In this document: positions 16,935 to 26,600 of the stretch, in pieces | Position numbering within the stretch: position 1 is the stretch's first letter | How the letters are laid out: each line of letters starts with the position of its first letter | NCBI RefSeq assembly: GCF_003061005.1 | Contig: NZ_QAIK01000104.1 | Span: 1-33,357, forward strand | Length of the DNA: 33,357 nt | Source: Pseudomonas sp. HMWF021 | GTDB lineage: Bacteria > Pseudomonadota > Gammaproteobacteria > Pseudomonadales > Pseudomonadaceae | Reading direction: 5' to 3' | Made by a program: the position numbers and the translations under genes | The notes under the pieces: model-generated | Told to the model about the DNA's origin: nothing | What the model saw: only the letters and a program-made list of their open reading frames with translations | Database searches by the model: none

Positions 16935-17039
16935 GAGCTGCCGCAGGCTGCGATCTTTTGATCTTTGCGTAAAAAATGCCCGCATCCATCGATGCGGGCA
17001 TTTTTTATGGTCGAGGATCGAACCTGCGCCAGCTCCTAC
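16930..17039. repeat. Split family 1 palindromic repeat enclosing a terminator
   Basis: An intact left arm (16930 to about 16963) is followed by a terminator hairpin and then by a degenerate right arm. The final 24 bases (17016-17039, ending CCAGCTCCTAC) match the usual right arm with one deletion and two substitutions. The left arm supplies the ABC exporter's stop codon, and the right arm ends 3 bases from the slt stop. Confidence 0.78.
16971..17006. terminator. Bidirectional intrinsic terminator between the ABC exporter and slt
   Basis: A perfect 16-bp stem (16971-16986 with 16991-17006) has loop CATC. It has six A on one side and six T on the other, so it can stop transcription from both converging genes. 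Confidence 0.92.
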
Positions 17040-17042
17040 CGA

Positions 17043-18971
17043 TCACTGATCATCAAAATACCGCTCATGCCAATCCACCAGCGGCTGCGGCGAATTGAGC
17101 TTCTGGCCGTAGATCACCGAATACGACAACACGTTCTGCACGTACTGGCGGGTCTCGTCAAACGGGATGCTTTCCACCCACACGTCGAAACTCAGGTGGT
17201 CGGCGCCCCGCAGCCATTGACGCACACGCCCCGGGCCGGCGTTGTAAGCGGCGGAGGCGAGGACGCGGTTGCCGTTGAACTGGCTGTGCACCTGGCTCAG
17301 GTAAGCGGCGCCGAGCTGGATGTTCTTGTCCGGGTCGAGCACTTGCTGCGGCGAGGCCAGCGGGATACTGAACTTGCGTGCGGTTTCCTTGGCGGTGCCG
17401 GGCATCAATTGCATCAGACCGCTGGCGCCGACGCCGGAGCGGGCGTCGTCCATGAACGCGCTTTCCTGGCGGGTAATGGCGAACACCCAGCTCGAATGCA
17501 GGCCGCGAACCTTGGCTTCGCGCACGAGGGTATCGCGGTGCGCCATCGGGAAGCGGATGTCCAGATCGTCCCAGTATTGCGCCTGACTGATGGTGCGAAT
17601 GGCCGGGAAGTACCACTTCAGGTCATAGGCCAGTTTGGCCTGGGCGACCATCTCGTCACGATTGAAGTGACGGCTGACGTGATACCACTCGCGGCGACCG
17701 TCGACGATCTGCCCGCGCGCATGAAATTCCAGAGCACGCCGCACACCGGGGGTGTTGCGCACCTTGTTGATGGTCGCCTGGCTCAGTACCAGCGGCTTGT
17801 TCATCAGCGAGTAAGGCAGTTGAGAGCGGTCGGCGGCGAGGAAACCGTAGAAGTCGCGCTCCTTCGCCAGATTCTTGTACAGGGACTGCGCTTCCGGGTT
17901 CTGCGGTTGCGCCAGTTCCAGGCTGCGGGCCTGCCAGTAACGCCAGCGGTTGGTGGTCGCCAGATCCGGCGGCAGGCGGCGGGTCAACTGGTAGGCATCG
18001 TCCCAGCGCGCCAGACGCAGCAGCAGGCGCAAGCGCCATTCGGACACGGTGTTGTCACGCAGTTCCGGGTCGTATTTGGTCATCACGTCCAGTGCGCGGC
18101 TGTCGAAACGCCGAGCGAGGGTCAGGCCGATTTCCCGGGCGATCGCGACTTTTTCGTCGCGAGAGAAATGCATGCTGCTGGCGTAACCGTCGAGCAGGGC
18201 CATGGCCTTGTCCGGGTCCTGACGGGCGAGGCGACGCAGGCCAAGGCTGACCACGTCGGACATCGGCTCGTCGGCGGGAGTGAAGCGCGACGGCTGATTG
18301 AGCAGCTCGGGTTTCTGCGCCACATCCACCAGCAGCCGACCGCGCGGGGCGAGGGTGGTCAGACCGTTGACCAGACTGTTGGCCAACGGATAATTGCGTG
18401 CCTGAGCGGCGAGTTTGGTGCGCTCCCAGCGTTTCTGTTCGGTCAATTGGCCGTCGGCGGCCCAGATGCCGAACAGTGCGTCACAGGCGGCCGGTTGCGA
18501 TTTGCCGGTCAGCCAGAGTTTGTCGGCGTTGGCATAACCTTCGGCCTTGTGGCCGCTGCTGATCTGGTACTGCGCATTGAGGCAGTCCAGTTCGGTGAAG
18601 TTGAGTTTCGCGTCGTAATACCTGGTGAAGGTGGCCCAGTCGCCACGGTCGGCGAGCCAGCGCAACCAGCGCAGCTTCATCCAGTTGGCCTGGGGCAGGT
18701 CACCATGTTCGGCGAGGAATTTTTCGATTTCCTCGTTGCTGGCGGTCTTCAGGCGCGCGGTCAGTTCGTCGTAGGCCAGGTACGGTTCCAGCGGATAATC
18801 GGCAAGTGCCTGGCTGTAACGGAAGTACGGGCCGGTATCGCCCTTGGCCAGCGCGCGCTTGGCTTCATCGTAATACTGGCGTTGGGTGGACAGGTCCACC
18901 GCCTGGGCGGATTGAGCGGCAGCGGCGGTAAGTAGCAAACAGGACAAGACACTGAAAAGGCGACTGCGCAT
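17043..18971 (-). CDS. slt: Soluble lytic murein transglycosylase (Slt70-type)
   Basis: The 642-residue periplasmic enzyme cleaves peptidoglycan between MurNAc and GlcNAc to give 1,6-anhydromuropeptides. A signal peptide ends near AQA at about residue 24. A long helical ring-forming region follows, and the C-terminal SLT domain begins near residue 490. Catalytic Glu503 lies in ITRQESAF, followed by SGLMQLMPGTA and AAYNAGPGRVRQW, the family's substrate-groove motifs. I chose the ATG at 18971 because it begins the signal peptide; longer in-frame extensions do not resemble the family. Its products feed the recycling pathway that includes NagZ at the right edge of the window. It is divergent from uup. 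Confidence 0.95.
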   Translation of the reverse strand: MRSRLFSVLSCLLLTAAAAQSAQAVDLSTQRQYYDEAKRALAKGDTGPYFRYSQALADYPLEPYLAYDELTARLKTASNEEIEKFLAEHGDLPQANWMKLRWLRWLADRGDWATFTRYYDAKLNFTELDCLNAQYQISSGHKAEGYANADKLWLTGKSQPAACDALFGIWAADGQLTEQKRWERTKLAAQARNYPLANSLVNGLTTLAPRGRLLVDVAQKPELLNQPSRFTPADEPMSDVVSLGLRRLARQDPDKAMALLDGYASSMHFSRDEKVAIAREIGLTLARRFDSRALDVMTKYDPELRDNTVSEWRLRLLLRLARWDDAYQLTRRLPPDLATTNRWRYWQARSLELAQPQNPEAQSLYKNLAKERDFYGFLAADRSQLPYSLMNKPLVLSQATINKVRNTPGVRRALEFHARGQIVDGRREWYHVSRHFNRDEMVAQAKLAYDLKWYFPAIRTISQAQYWDDLDIRFPMAHRDTLVREAKVRGLHSSWVFAITRQESAFMDDARSGVGASGLMQLMPGTAKETARKFSIPLASPQQVLDPDKNIQLGAAYLSQVHSQFNGNRVLASAAYNAGPGRVRQWLRGADHLSFDVWVESIPFDETRQYVQNVLSYSVIYGQKLNSPQPLVDWHERYFDDQ

Positions 18972-19185
18972 GAGACATCCGGGCAGAGAAATCATGACAA
19001 GCACCGGCCATGGCCGGCACTGAATTGTCTGTAGCTTAGCCTTTTGCCAGCAACGGGCGAAAGCTTTGCGGGCCTCACGGCACAAGTTCGCAACAAATGT
19101 TGTGCAGAGTGCTTCAGCAGACAAATTGCCGGCCTGCTGAGAGCCTGAATCAGGTAGAATGCGCGCCCGGTTTTTGGAGAAGCTC

Positions 19186-21108
19186 ATGACCCTGCTCAAA
19201 TTCAGCGATGTGTCCCTTGCATTCGGCGCGATGCCGTTGTTGGACAAGGTGTCCTGGCAGATCGCCCGTGGTGAGCGGGTGTGCATCATCGGCCGCAACG
19301 GCACTGGCAAATCCAGCATGATGAAGCTGGTCAAGGGCGACCAGAAGCCTGATGACGGCTCGGTGTGGCGTGCCCCCGGTCTGAAAATCGGCGAATTGCC
19401 GCAAGAGTTGCCGGTGGCCGACGAGCGGACCGTGTTCGACGTGGTTGCCGAGGGCCTCGACGGCGTTGGCGCCTTGCTCGCCGAATACCATCACTTGAGC
19501 CAGAACATCGTCACCGACGCCGATCTGGACAAGCTGATGCACGTTCAGCACGACCTCGAAGCCCGCGACGGCTGGCGCTTGCAGACATTGGTTGACAGCA
19601 CCCTGAGCCGCTTGCAACTGCCGGCCGACAAGACCCTCGCCGAGTTGTCCGGCGGCTGGCGTCGTCGCGTGCTGCTGGCACAGGCGCTGGTGTCCGAACC
19701 GGATCTGCTGCTGCTCGACGAACCGACCAACCACCTGGACATCGGTGCGATTGCCTGGCTCGAAGAAGCATTGAAGGATTTCCAGGGCGCTGTGCTGTTC
19801 ATCACGCACGACCGTTCTTTCCTGCAAAACCTCGCCACGCGCATCCTTGAACTGGATCGCGGCGGCCTGATCGACTGGAACGGCGATTACGCCAGCTTCC
19901 TGGTGCACAAGGAAGCCGCGCTGGCCGCGGAAGAAACCGCCAATGCGCTGTTCGACAAGCGCCTGGCTCAGGAAGAAGTGTGGATTCGTCAGGGTATCAA
20001 GGCCCGTCGTACCCGCAACGAAGGTCGCGTGCGTGCCTTGAAAGCCCTGCGTGTTGAGCGCAGCGAACGTCGCGAGCGCACCGGCAAGGCCAATATTCAG
20101 CTGGAAACCGCCGAGAAGTCGGGCAAGCAAGTGATGGTGCTGGAAAATGTCAGCTTCCATCACCCGGACGGTCCGTACCTGATCAAGGACTTCTCGATGG
20201 TCCTGCAGCGCGGCGACCGTATCGGCCTGCTCGGCGCCAACGGCACCGGCAAGACCACCCTGCTGAAACTGATGCTCAGCGGTCTGCAGCCCACCAGCGG
20301 CAAAGTGGAAGAGGGCACCCGAATCGATGTGGCGTACTTCGACCAGTTGCGCCATCAGCTCGATCTGGAAAAGACCGTGATCGACAACGTCGCCGAAGGT
20401 CGTGACTTCATCGATATCGACGGCCAGAGCCGCCACGTCCTGAGCTACCTCGGCGACTTCCTGTTCAGCCCGCAGCGTGCGCGCACGCCGGTCAAGGCGC
20501 TGTCCGGTGGTGAGCGTGCACGTCTGTTGCTGGCGAAACTGTTCAGCAAACCGGCGAACCTGCTGGTACTCGACGAACCGACCAACGACCTCGACGTGGA
20601 AACCCTCGAGCTGCTCGAAGAAGTGCTGCTGACCTTCAACGGCACCGTGCTGATGGTCAGCCACGACCGGGCATTCCTCGACAACGTGGTCACCAGCACC
20701 CTGGTCTTCGAAGGCGAGGGGCAGGTGCGTGAATACGTCGGTGGCTATCAGGACTGGATCCGTCAGGGCGGCTCGCCGCGTCTGCTGGGTGTGACCGAGA
20801 GCAAATCGGGCAAGGCTGACCTGAATTCGGCGGTGGTTACCGCTGAGCCGGTTGTCGCTGCTGCACCTGCCGCTGCTGCGCCAGCAGCCAAGAAGAAGCT
20901 GAGCTACAAGCTGCAACGCGAGCTGGAAGCGTTGCCGGGCGACATCGATGCCAAGGAGCAGCAGATCGCTGCCGTCGAGGCGGAAATGGCCGAGGCCGGC
21001 TTCTATCAGCGTCCACCGGCAGAAACGGCCAAAGTGATTGCTTCGCTGGAACAATTGCAGGCTGAGCTGGATGCACTGGTGGAGCGTTGGGCCGAGCTGG
21101 ATGCCTGA
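19186..21108 (+). CDS. uup: ABC-F family ATPase, Uup-type
   Basis: The 640-residue cytoplasmic protein has two ABC ATPase domains and no membrane segments, typical of ABC-F ribosome-associated factors. Domain 1 has GRNGTGKSS, LSGGWRRRVLLAQ and LLLLDEPTNHLD. Domain 2 has GANGTGKTT, LSGGERARLLLAK and LLVLDEPTNDLD. A charged linker rich in Arg between the domains corresponds to the P-site tRNA interaction motif. An Ala/Pro-rich linker (about residues 555-580) leads to a C-terminal coiled coil, which marks Uup rather than EttA or YheS. The ATG at 19186 follows a GGAG site and gives the usual MTLLKFSDVSLAFG start. Roles in ribosome function and in limiting transposon excision are known for E. coli Uup. 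Confidence 0.92.
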   Translation: MTLLKFSDVSLAFGAMPLLDKVSWQIARGERVCIIGRNGTGKSSMMKLVKGDQKPDDGSVWRAPGLKIGELPQELPVADERTVFDVVAEGLDGVGALLAEYHHLSQNIVTDADLDKLMHVQHDLEARDGWRLQTLVDSTLSRLQLPADKTLAELSGGWRRRVLLAQALVSEPDLLLLDEPTNHLDIGAIAWLEEALKDFQGAVLFITHDRSFLQNLATRILELDRGGLIDWNGDYASFLVHKEAALAAEETANALFDKRLAQEEVWIRQGIKARRTRNEGRVRALKALRVERSERRERTGKANIQLETAEKSGKQVMVLENVSFHHPDGPYLIKDFSMVLQRGDRIGLLGANGTGKTTLLKLMLSGLQPTSGKVEEGTRIDVAYFDQLRHQLDLEKTVIDNVAEGRDFIDIDGQSRHVLSYLGDFLFSPQRARTPVKALSGGERARLLLAKLFSKPANLLVLDEPTNDLDVETLELLEEVLLTFNGTVLMVSHDRAFLDNVVTSTLVFEGEGQVREYVGGYQDWIRQGGSPRLLGVTESKSGKADLNSAVVTAEPVVAAAPAAAAPAAKKKLSYKLQRELEALPGDIDAKEQQIAAVEAEMAEAGFYQRPPAETAKVIASLEQLQAELDALVERWAELDA

Positions 21109-21123
21109 TTGATCCGGTCATGA

Positions 21124-21159
21124 AAAAGCCCGGCGCTCAGTGATGAGCGCCGGGCTTTT
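21124..21159. terminator. Bidirectional intrinsic terminator after uup
   Basis: A perfect 16-bp stem (21124-21139 with 21144-21159, AAAAGCCCGGCGCTCA and its complement) has a GTGA loop. It lies 15 bases after the uup stop. Confidence 0.9.
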
Positions 21160-21187
21160 CATATGCGGGTATCGGTGAAGATTCCAA

Positions 21188-21277
21188 TGTGGGAGCGAGC
21201 TTGCTCGCGAAAGCGGTATGTCAGGTAGCATCAATGTTGAATGTGCCGACGCCTTCGAGGGCAAGCTCGCTCCCACA
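21188..21277. repeat. Palindromic repeat, family 2
   Basis: The left arm starts TGTGGGAGCGAGCTTGCTCG (21188) and the right arm ends with GCTCGCTCCCACA at 21277. The arms match well for the outer 18 or so bases and diverge towards the centre. It uses GCGAGC where the copy at 11634 has GCGGGC, and both arms carry the change. It lies just after the 3' end of the universal stress gene. Confidence 0.82.
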
Positions 21278-21289
21278 GGTTTTTGTGTT

Positions 21290-21727
21290 TCAGCGTTTGA
21301 TCAGGTGTACAGCCAGAACATCGCAAGGCGCACCGTGCAGCACGTCATTCGCGGTCGAGCCGAGCAACAGCGCCAGACCGTGACGGCCATGGCTGCCGAC
21401 CACGATCAGGTCGCACAGTTGTTCCTTGGCAAAATGGTGAATTTCCTGGCGTGGCTGGCCGTAAGTCAGGTGGCAGTTGGCACCTTCCAGCTCGGAGTAC
21501 TTGAGCTTCAGGCGCTCAAGGCGCTCCTTGGCTTGATCGAACTGCTGTTGTTGCAGTTGTGACAGATCCATCGGCACGTCGCCGCCGAATGCCATGGCCA
21601 TCGGCTCGACGATATGCACCAGCGACAGCTTCGCGCCATTGCTCACCGACAGCTCGCGGGCGCGGTGGATCACAGGGTCGCACTCTTCGGTCAGATCTAC
21701 GGCGACCAGAATGTGGTTGTAGGGCAT
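21290..21727 (-). CDS. Universal stress protein, UspA family
   Basis: The 145-residue cytoplasmic protein has the single Usp domain. The N-terminal strand and Asp (ILVAVDLTEE) and the C-terminal GSHGRHGLALLLGS motif match the nucleotide-binding G-2x-G-9x-G-S pattern, so this is an ATP-binding type Usp. A hydrophilic, Gln- and Lys-rich helix lies in the middle. I chose the ATG at 21727 because a GAGGAG site precedes it; the frame extends upstream to 21805 but that part is unlike Usp. Such proteins usually rise in stationary phase or under stress, but no regulatory site is evident here. It is divergent from the next gene. Confidence 0.9.
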   Translation of the reverse strand: MPYNHILVAVDLTEECDPVIHRARELSVSNGAKLSLVHIVEPMAMAFGGDVPMDLSQLQQQQFDQAKERLERLKLKYSELEGANCHLTYGQPRQEIHHFAKEQLCDLIVVGSHGRHGLALLLGSTANDVLHGAPCDVLAVHLIKR

Positions 21728-21829
21728 GAGGTGCTCCTCGTGAGGGATCAATTTGTTAAGTATGGCTGGTTTCAAGCGCATTGGTTCCAAAGTGACACAA
21801 TGCACTCACCTTAAGTCGGGAGTAGAGAT

Positions 21830-22267
21830 ATGACGGTCTGGCTGGTGGTGTCAATCCTGCTGGTGGTTCTCAGTCCGCTGGCATGGTTGCGCCCATCGCG
21901 TGTGCAAAGCGGTCGGATGGCCCTGCGCATGGAGGCGCGACGCATTGGCCTGGCCATGCAACTGGCGCCTCAGGAGTGGCCACACTGGCTGGCCCAGGAG
22001 CCGCCGAATCCGTGCGCGCAGTACCATCGACCGCGGCGCGGCACTCAGCCCGCGTGCTGGACGTACTGGCAGAAATCGCCGGGCGTTTGGGTCAATCAGT
22101 GGCAGGAAATCTGTGACGATCGCGCGTTGCTCAATCATTTCGAAAAATTGCCGGGCAACGTTTTCAAGATCGAAGCGGACAAACAGATGATCGCGTTGTA
22201 TTGGGGCGAGAAGGGCGAGGCCGCCGTTTTGCAGGAAATTGATGCCACTCTGAAAGCGCTGGCATGA
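21830..22267 (+). CDS. Conserved hypothetical protein with one N-terminal membrane anchor
   Basis: I recognise this as a conserved Pseudomonas protein next to the universal stress gene but do not know its function. The 145-residue product starts with one hydrophobic helix (residues 3-20), which anchors a soluble domain of about 120 residues. That domain has many Trp (EWPHWL, CWTYWQKSPGVWVNQWQ), two or three Cys, and ends in a FKIEADKQMIALYWGEKG strand pair with a terminal helix. There is no lipobox and no clear cleavage site. A GGGAG sequence lies upstream of the ATG. It is followed by a 530-bp region without a gene. Confidence 0.72.
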   Translation: MTVWLVVSILLVVLSPLAWLRPSRVQSGRMALRMEARRIGLAMQLAPQEWPHWLAQEPPNPCAQYHRPRRGTQPACWTYWQKSPGVWVNQWQEICDDRALLNHFEKLPGNVFKIEADKQMIALYWGEKGEAAVLQEIDATLKALA

Positions 22268-22319
22268 CTCTGGGATTTTTCGCACTGCAATGGTGTGTTG
22301 CGTCCGGCAGACGAGCCAT

Positions 22320-22345
22320 AAAAAGCCCGGCATGATTCCTCGGGC
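22320..22345 (-). terminator. Minus-strand intrinsic terminator with no evident gene
   Basis: On the minus strand GCCCG, an 11-base loop and CGGGC are followed by five T. On the plus strand no T-run follows, so it does not suit the plus-strand gene ending at 22267. Confidence 0.5.
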
Positions 22346-22620
22346 CTGAGTGGTCAGGCAGGCCGGTAATTTCCTCATCGGGTTAACCCGGCCTTAACGG
22401 GATCAGCGCATCTCTTTGTCGTCCTGTCTGCGTTACCTATTAAACAAGGGACGGCGCGAATTAGGGCGACTTTTCTAACTATTGATTCTATGAATGGCTC
22501 TCCATGCAGCGAGTTGCTGCAGGTCTTCGTCTTACGGAAATGACTGCAAAGTCGCATTTCAACCCGTATTTTGGGCGATTGACAATTGTTGGAAATTCCG
22601 TGAAGGTGACGTACCCAAAT

Positions 22621-22647
22621 CAAACGGGCGTATGAATTGAGCGTTTG
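22621..22647. promoter_or_regulatory. Tandem PsrA-type boxes in the fadBA leader
   Basis: PsrA binds G/CAAAC-N4-GTTTG/C-type palindromes. CAAACGGGCGTATG (22621-22634) has one mismatch. GAATTGAGCGTTTG (22634-22647) has two. They share base 22634, exactly the arrangement of the two perfect boxes at psrA itself, and 17 of 27 aligned positions are identical. PsrA is known to repress fadBA5 in P. aeruginosa, which supports the call. Confidence 0.7.
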
Positions 22648-22797
22648 TCTTACAGACTGCTCCTACAGAATCCCGACTATCGCGTTGGCGGGTGTGCCGG
22701 GTGGATGGGTGTCAGCATCGACGAAAAAGCGTCCTGCCGAACCATTCGCCTGCGTCCGACGTGTACTGTTCAGCTTCCATATCGTGGAGATCAGTTG

Positions 22798-24945
22798 ATG
22801 ATTTACGAAGGTAAAGCCATCACGGTTAAAGCTCTTGAAAGTGGCATCGTCGAATTGAAATTCGACCTCAAGGGTGAGTCCGTCAACAAGTTCAACCGTC
22901 TTACCCTGAACGAACTGCGTCAGGCCGTGGACACCATCAAGGCAGATGCTTCGATCAAGGGCGTGATCGTCAGCAGTGGCAAGGACGTATTCATCGTCGG
23001 CGCCGACATCACCGAATTTGTCGACAACTTCAAGCTGCCGGATGCCGAGCTGGTTGCTGGCAATCTCGAAGCCAACAAGATCTTCAGCGATTTCGAAGAC
23101 CTCAACGTTCCGACCGTAGCCGCGATCAACGGCATCGCCCTGGGTGGCGGTCTGGAAATGTGCCTGGCGGCGGATTACCGCGTCATGTCGACCAAGGCCA
23201 AGATCGGTCTGCCGGAAGTTAAACTGGGCATCTACCCAGGCTTCGGCGGCACCGTGCGTCTGCCGCGACTGATCGGCGTCGATAACGCCATCGAGTGGAT
23301 TGCCGCCGGCAAGGAAAACCGTCCTGAAGACGCGCTGAAAGTCAGCGCCGTCGATGCCGTGGTTGCTCCAGAGAAGCTGCAGGAAGCGGCTCTTGAACTG
23401 ATCAAGCGCGCCATTTCCGGCGAGTTCGACTACAAGGCCAAGCGTCAGCCAAAACTTGAAAAACTCAAGTTGAACGCCATTGAACAAATGATGGCCTTCG
23501 AAACCGCCAAAGGTTTCGTGGCAGGTCAAGCCGGCCCGAACTACCCGGCACCGGTCGAAGCGATCAAGACCATTCAGAAAGCCGCGAACTTCGGTCGTGA
23601 CAAGGCGCTGGAAGTCGAAGCCGCCGGTTTCGTAAAACTGGCCAAGACCTCTGCCGCGCAGAGCCTCATCGGCCTGTTCCTGAACGATCAGGAGCTGAAG
23701 AAGAAAGCCAAGGCCTACGACGAAATCGCCAAGGACGTGAAGCAGGCTGCCGTACTCGGCGCCGGCATCATGGGCGGCGGTATTGCCTATCAGTCGGCCT
23801 CCAAAGGTACGCCGATCCTGATGAAAGACATCAACGAGCACGGTATCGAGCAGGGGCTGGCCGAAGCCGCCAAACTGCTGGTTGGCCGCGTTGACAAGGG
23901 CCGCATGACCGCCGCGAAAATGGCTGAAGTGCTCAACGGCATTCGCCCGACCCTGTCTTACGGTGATTTCGGTCACGTGGATCTGGTTGTCGAAGCGGTT
24001 GTAGAAAACCCGAAGGTCAAGCAAGCCGTGCTGGCTGAAGTCGAAGACAAGGTCAAAGAGGACACCATCCTCGCGTCCAACACCTCGACCATTTCCATCA
24101 GCCTGCTGGCCAAGGCCCTCAAGCGTCCGGAAAACTTCGTCGGCATGCACTTCTTCAACCCGGTGCACATGATGCCGCTGGTGGAAGTGATCCGTGGTGA
24201 GAAGTCCAGCGAGCTGGCGATTGCCACCACCGTTGCCTACGCCAAGAAAATGGGCAAGAACCCGATCGTCGTCAACGACTGCCCAGGCTTCCTGGTCAAC
24301 CGTGTTCTGTTCCCGTACTTCGGCGGTTTCGCCAAACTGGTCAGCGCTGGCGTGGACTTCGTCCGCATTGACAAGGTCATGGAAAAATTCGGCTGGCCGA
24401 TGGGCCCGGCGTACCTGATGGACGTGGTCGGCATCGACACCGGCCACCACGGTCGTGACGTGATGGCTGAAGGTTTCCCGGATCGCATGAAGGATGACCG
24501 TCGCTCGGCCATCGACGTGCTGTACGAAGCCAAGCGTCTGGGTCAGAAGAACGGCAAGGGCTTCTACGCCTACGAGGCCGACAAGAAAGGCAAGCAGAAG
24601 AAGGTGGCCGACCCGTCGGTGCTGGAAGTGCTCAAGCCGATCGTTTACGAGCAGCGCGAAGTCACTGACGAAGACATCATCAACTGGATGATGATCCCGT
24701 TGTGCCTGGAAACCGTGCGTTGCCTGGAAGACGGCATCGTTGAAACCGCCGCCGAAGCCGACATGGGTCTGGTCTACGGCATCGGTTTCCCTCCATTCCG
24801 TGGCGGTGCGCTGCGCTACATCGATTCGATCGGTGTTGCCGAGTTCGTTGCCCTGGCTGACCAGTACGCTGACTTGGGCGCGCTGTACCACCCGACCGCG
24901 AAGCTGCGCGAAATGGCCAAAAACGGTCAGAGCTTCTTCGGTTAA
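22798..24945 (+). CDS. fadB: Fatty acid oxidation complex subunit alpha (FadB)
   Basis: The 715-residue multifunctional protein provides enoyl-CoA hydratase/isomerase and 3-hydroxyacyl-CoA dehydrogenase activities of beta-oxidation in the alpha2-beta2 complex with FadA. The N-terminal crotonase domain has [15 protein letters not shown] with catalytic Glu120, and Glu140 in LPEVKLG. The NAD-binding loop GAGIMGGG starts at residue 321. Dehydrogenase His451 lies in [16 protein letters not shown] chose the ATG at 22798, with a GGAG site before it, giving the standard [10 protein letters not shown] start; the upstream frame is leader. The next gene starts 29 bases after the stop, so fadBA is an operon, probably repressed by PsrA. 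Confidence 0.97.
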   Translation: MIYEGKAITVKALESGIVELKFDLKGESVNKFNRLTLNELRQAVDTIKADASIKGVIVSSGKDVFIVGADITEFVDNFKLPDAELVAGNLEANKIFSDFEDLNVPTVAAINGIALGGGLEMCLAADYRVMSTKAKIGLPEVKLGIYPGFGGTVRLPRLIGVDNAIEWIAAGKENRPEDALKVSAVDAVVAPEKLQEAALELIKRAISGEFDYKAKRQPKLEKLKLNAIEQMMAFETAKGFVAGQAGPNYPAPVEAIKTIQKAANFGRDKALEVEAAGFVKLAKTSAAQSLIGLFLNDQELKKKAKAYDEIAKDVKQAAVLGAGIMGGGIAYQSASKGTPILMKDINEHGIEQGLAEAAKLLVGRVDKGRMTAAKMAEVLNGIRPTLSYGDFGHVDLVVEAVVENPKVKQAVLAEVEDKVKEDTILASNTSTISISLLAKALKRPENFVGMHFFNPVHMMPLVEVIRGEKSSELAIATTVAYAKKMGKNPIVVNDCPGFLVNRVLFPYFGGFAKLVSAGVDFVRIDKVMEKFGWPMGPAYLMDVVGIDTGHHGRDVMAEGFPDRMKDDRRSAIDVLYEAKRLGQKNGKGFYAYEADKKGKQKKVADPSVLEVLKPIVYEQREVTDEDIINWMMIPLCLETVRCLEDGIVETAAEADMGLVYGIGFPPFRGGALRYIDSIGVAEFVALADQYADLGALYHPTAKLREMAKNGQSFFG

Positions 24946-24959
24946 GCGCCCCCAACTAG

Positions 24960-26150
<1,191 letters not shown>

Positions 26151-26168
26151 GCGTCTCGTCGATGGAAG

Positions 26169-26198
26169 CCGGGGCCAAGTGCCCCGGTTTTTGTTTTT
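26169..26198 (+). terminator. Intrinsic terminator of the fadBA operon
   Basis: CCGGGGC (26169-26175) pairs with GCCCCGG (26181-26187) and is followed by TTTTTGTTTTT. Confidence 0.92.
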
Positions 26199-26249
26199 GT
26201 GGATTTATTTTTGTATTTATTTTGAAAAAATTTGAGTGAGGGCCAAAAC

Positions 26250-26486
26250 ATGCCGATACAACCTGGGCTCTACCAACATTACAAAGGTCCGCAGTACCGC
26301 GTATTCAGTGTTGCGCGGCATTCCGAGACCGAAGAAGAAGTGGTGTTTTACCAAGCCCTGTATGGGGATTACGGCTTTTGGGTACGCCCTTTGAGCATGT
26401 TCGTCGAGTCGGTCGAGGTTGACGGCGAGCAGGTGCCACGCTTTGCTTTGGTGCAAGCCGAACCGAGCCTTTTTTCCAAGGCATGA
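26250..26486 (+). CDS. DUF1653 domain protein
   Basis: The 78-residue product is a single DUF1653 domain: PGLYQHYKGPQYRVFSVARH at the start, then EVVFYQALYGDYGFWVRPLSMF, the most conserved part. The function of this small beta-rich domain is unknown. I chose the ATG at 26250, with GTGAGGG before it; a TTG start at 26232 would add six residues. It sits between fadA and topA on the same strand, an order also seen in P. aeruginosa. It is separated from fadA by a terminator, so it has its own transcript or shares one with topA. Confidence 0.88.
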   Translation: MPIQPGLYQHYKGPQYRVFSVARHSETEEEVVFYQALYGDYGFWVRPLSMFVESVEVDGEQVPRFALVQAEPSLFSKA

Positions 26487-26511
26487 GGCGAGTGCGCACA
26501 GAACCCTGTGC

Positions 26512-26540
26512 TTGACCTCACCTTGTATCAACTATATATA
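26512..26540 (+). promoter_or_regulatory. Predicted topA promoter
   Basis: TTGACC (26512-26517), a 17-base spacer and TATATA (26535-26540) are followed by a GC-rich stretch (GCGGTGCCGCG). A small GCACAG/CTGTGC hairpin (26496-26511) abuts the -35. Confidence 0.55.
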
Positions 26541-26600
26541 GCGGTGCCGCGTCAGGCGCCAACCGCCTTTCACTTCTAGAATTCAGGAATTTTCTGATCC

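Larger units (their letters stand above)
22268..22797. other. 530-bp gene-free region before fadB
   Basis: No credible coding frame is present on either strand. It holds a minus-strand terminator-like hairpin (22320-22345), a 12-bp palindrome CGGGTTAACCCG (22379-22390) within a larger GGCCGG/CCGGCC stem (22361-22393), a hairpin TGCAGC/GCTGCA (22505-22521), and the PsrA-type boxes at 22621-22647. A TTGACA at 22579-22584 lacks a good -10 partner. TTGGAA (22589-22594) and TACCCA, 17 bases apart, are a weak promoter candidate just before the boxes. Confidence 0.5.

Noticed and set aside
19004..19017. 14-bp palindrome CCGGCCATGGCCGG in the slt/uup intergenic region
   Set aside because: It is perfect, but GC-rich palindromes arise easily at this base composition and it matches no operator I know.
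19150..21054. 634-codon minus-strand open frame opposite uup
   Set aside because: Antisense to an intact ABC-F gene. Long antisense frames are common in GC-rich Pseudomonas genes, and no ribosome binding site or domain supports it.
22375..22623. 82-codon minus-strand frame in the fadB upstream region
   Set aside because: No ribosome binding site, no recognisable domain, and it overlaps the structured elements. A non-coding transcript is a better explanation if anything is transcribed.
22663..24891. 742-codon minus-strand frame opposite fadB
   Set aside because: Antisense shadow of fadB. Composition and lack of motifs argue against coding.
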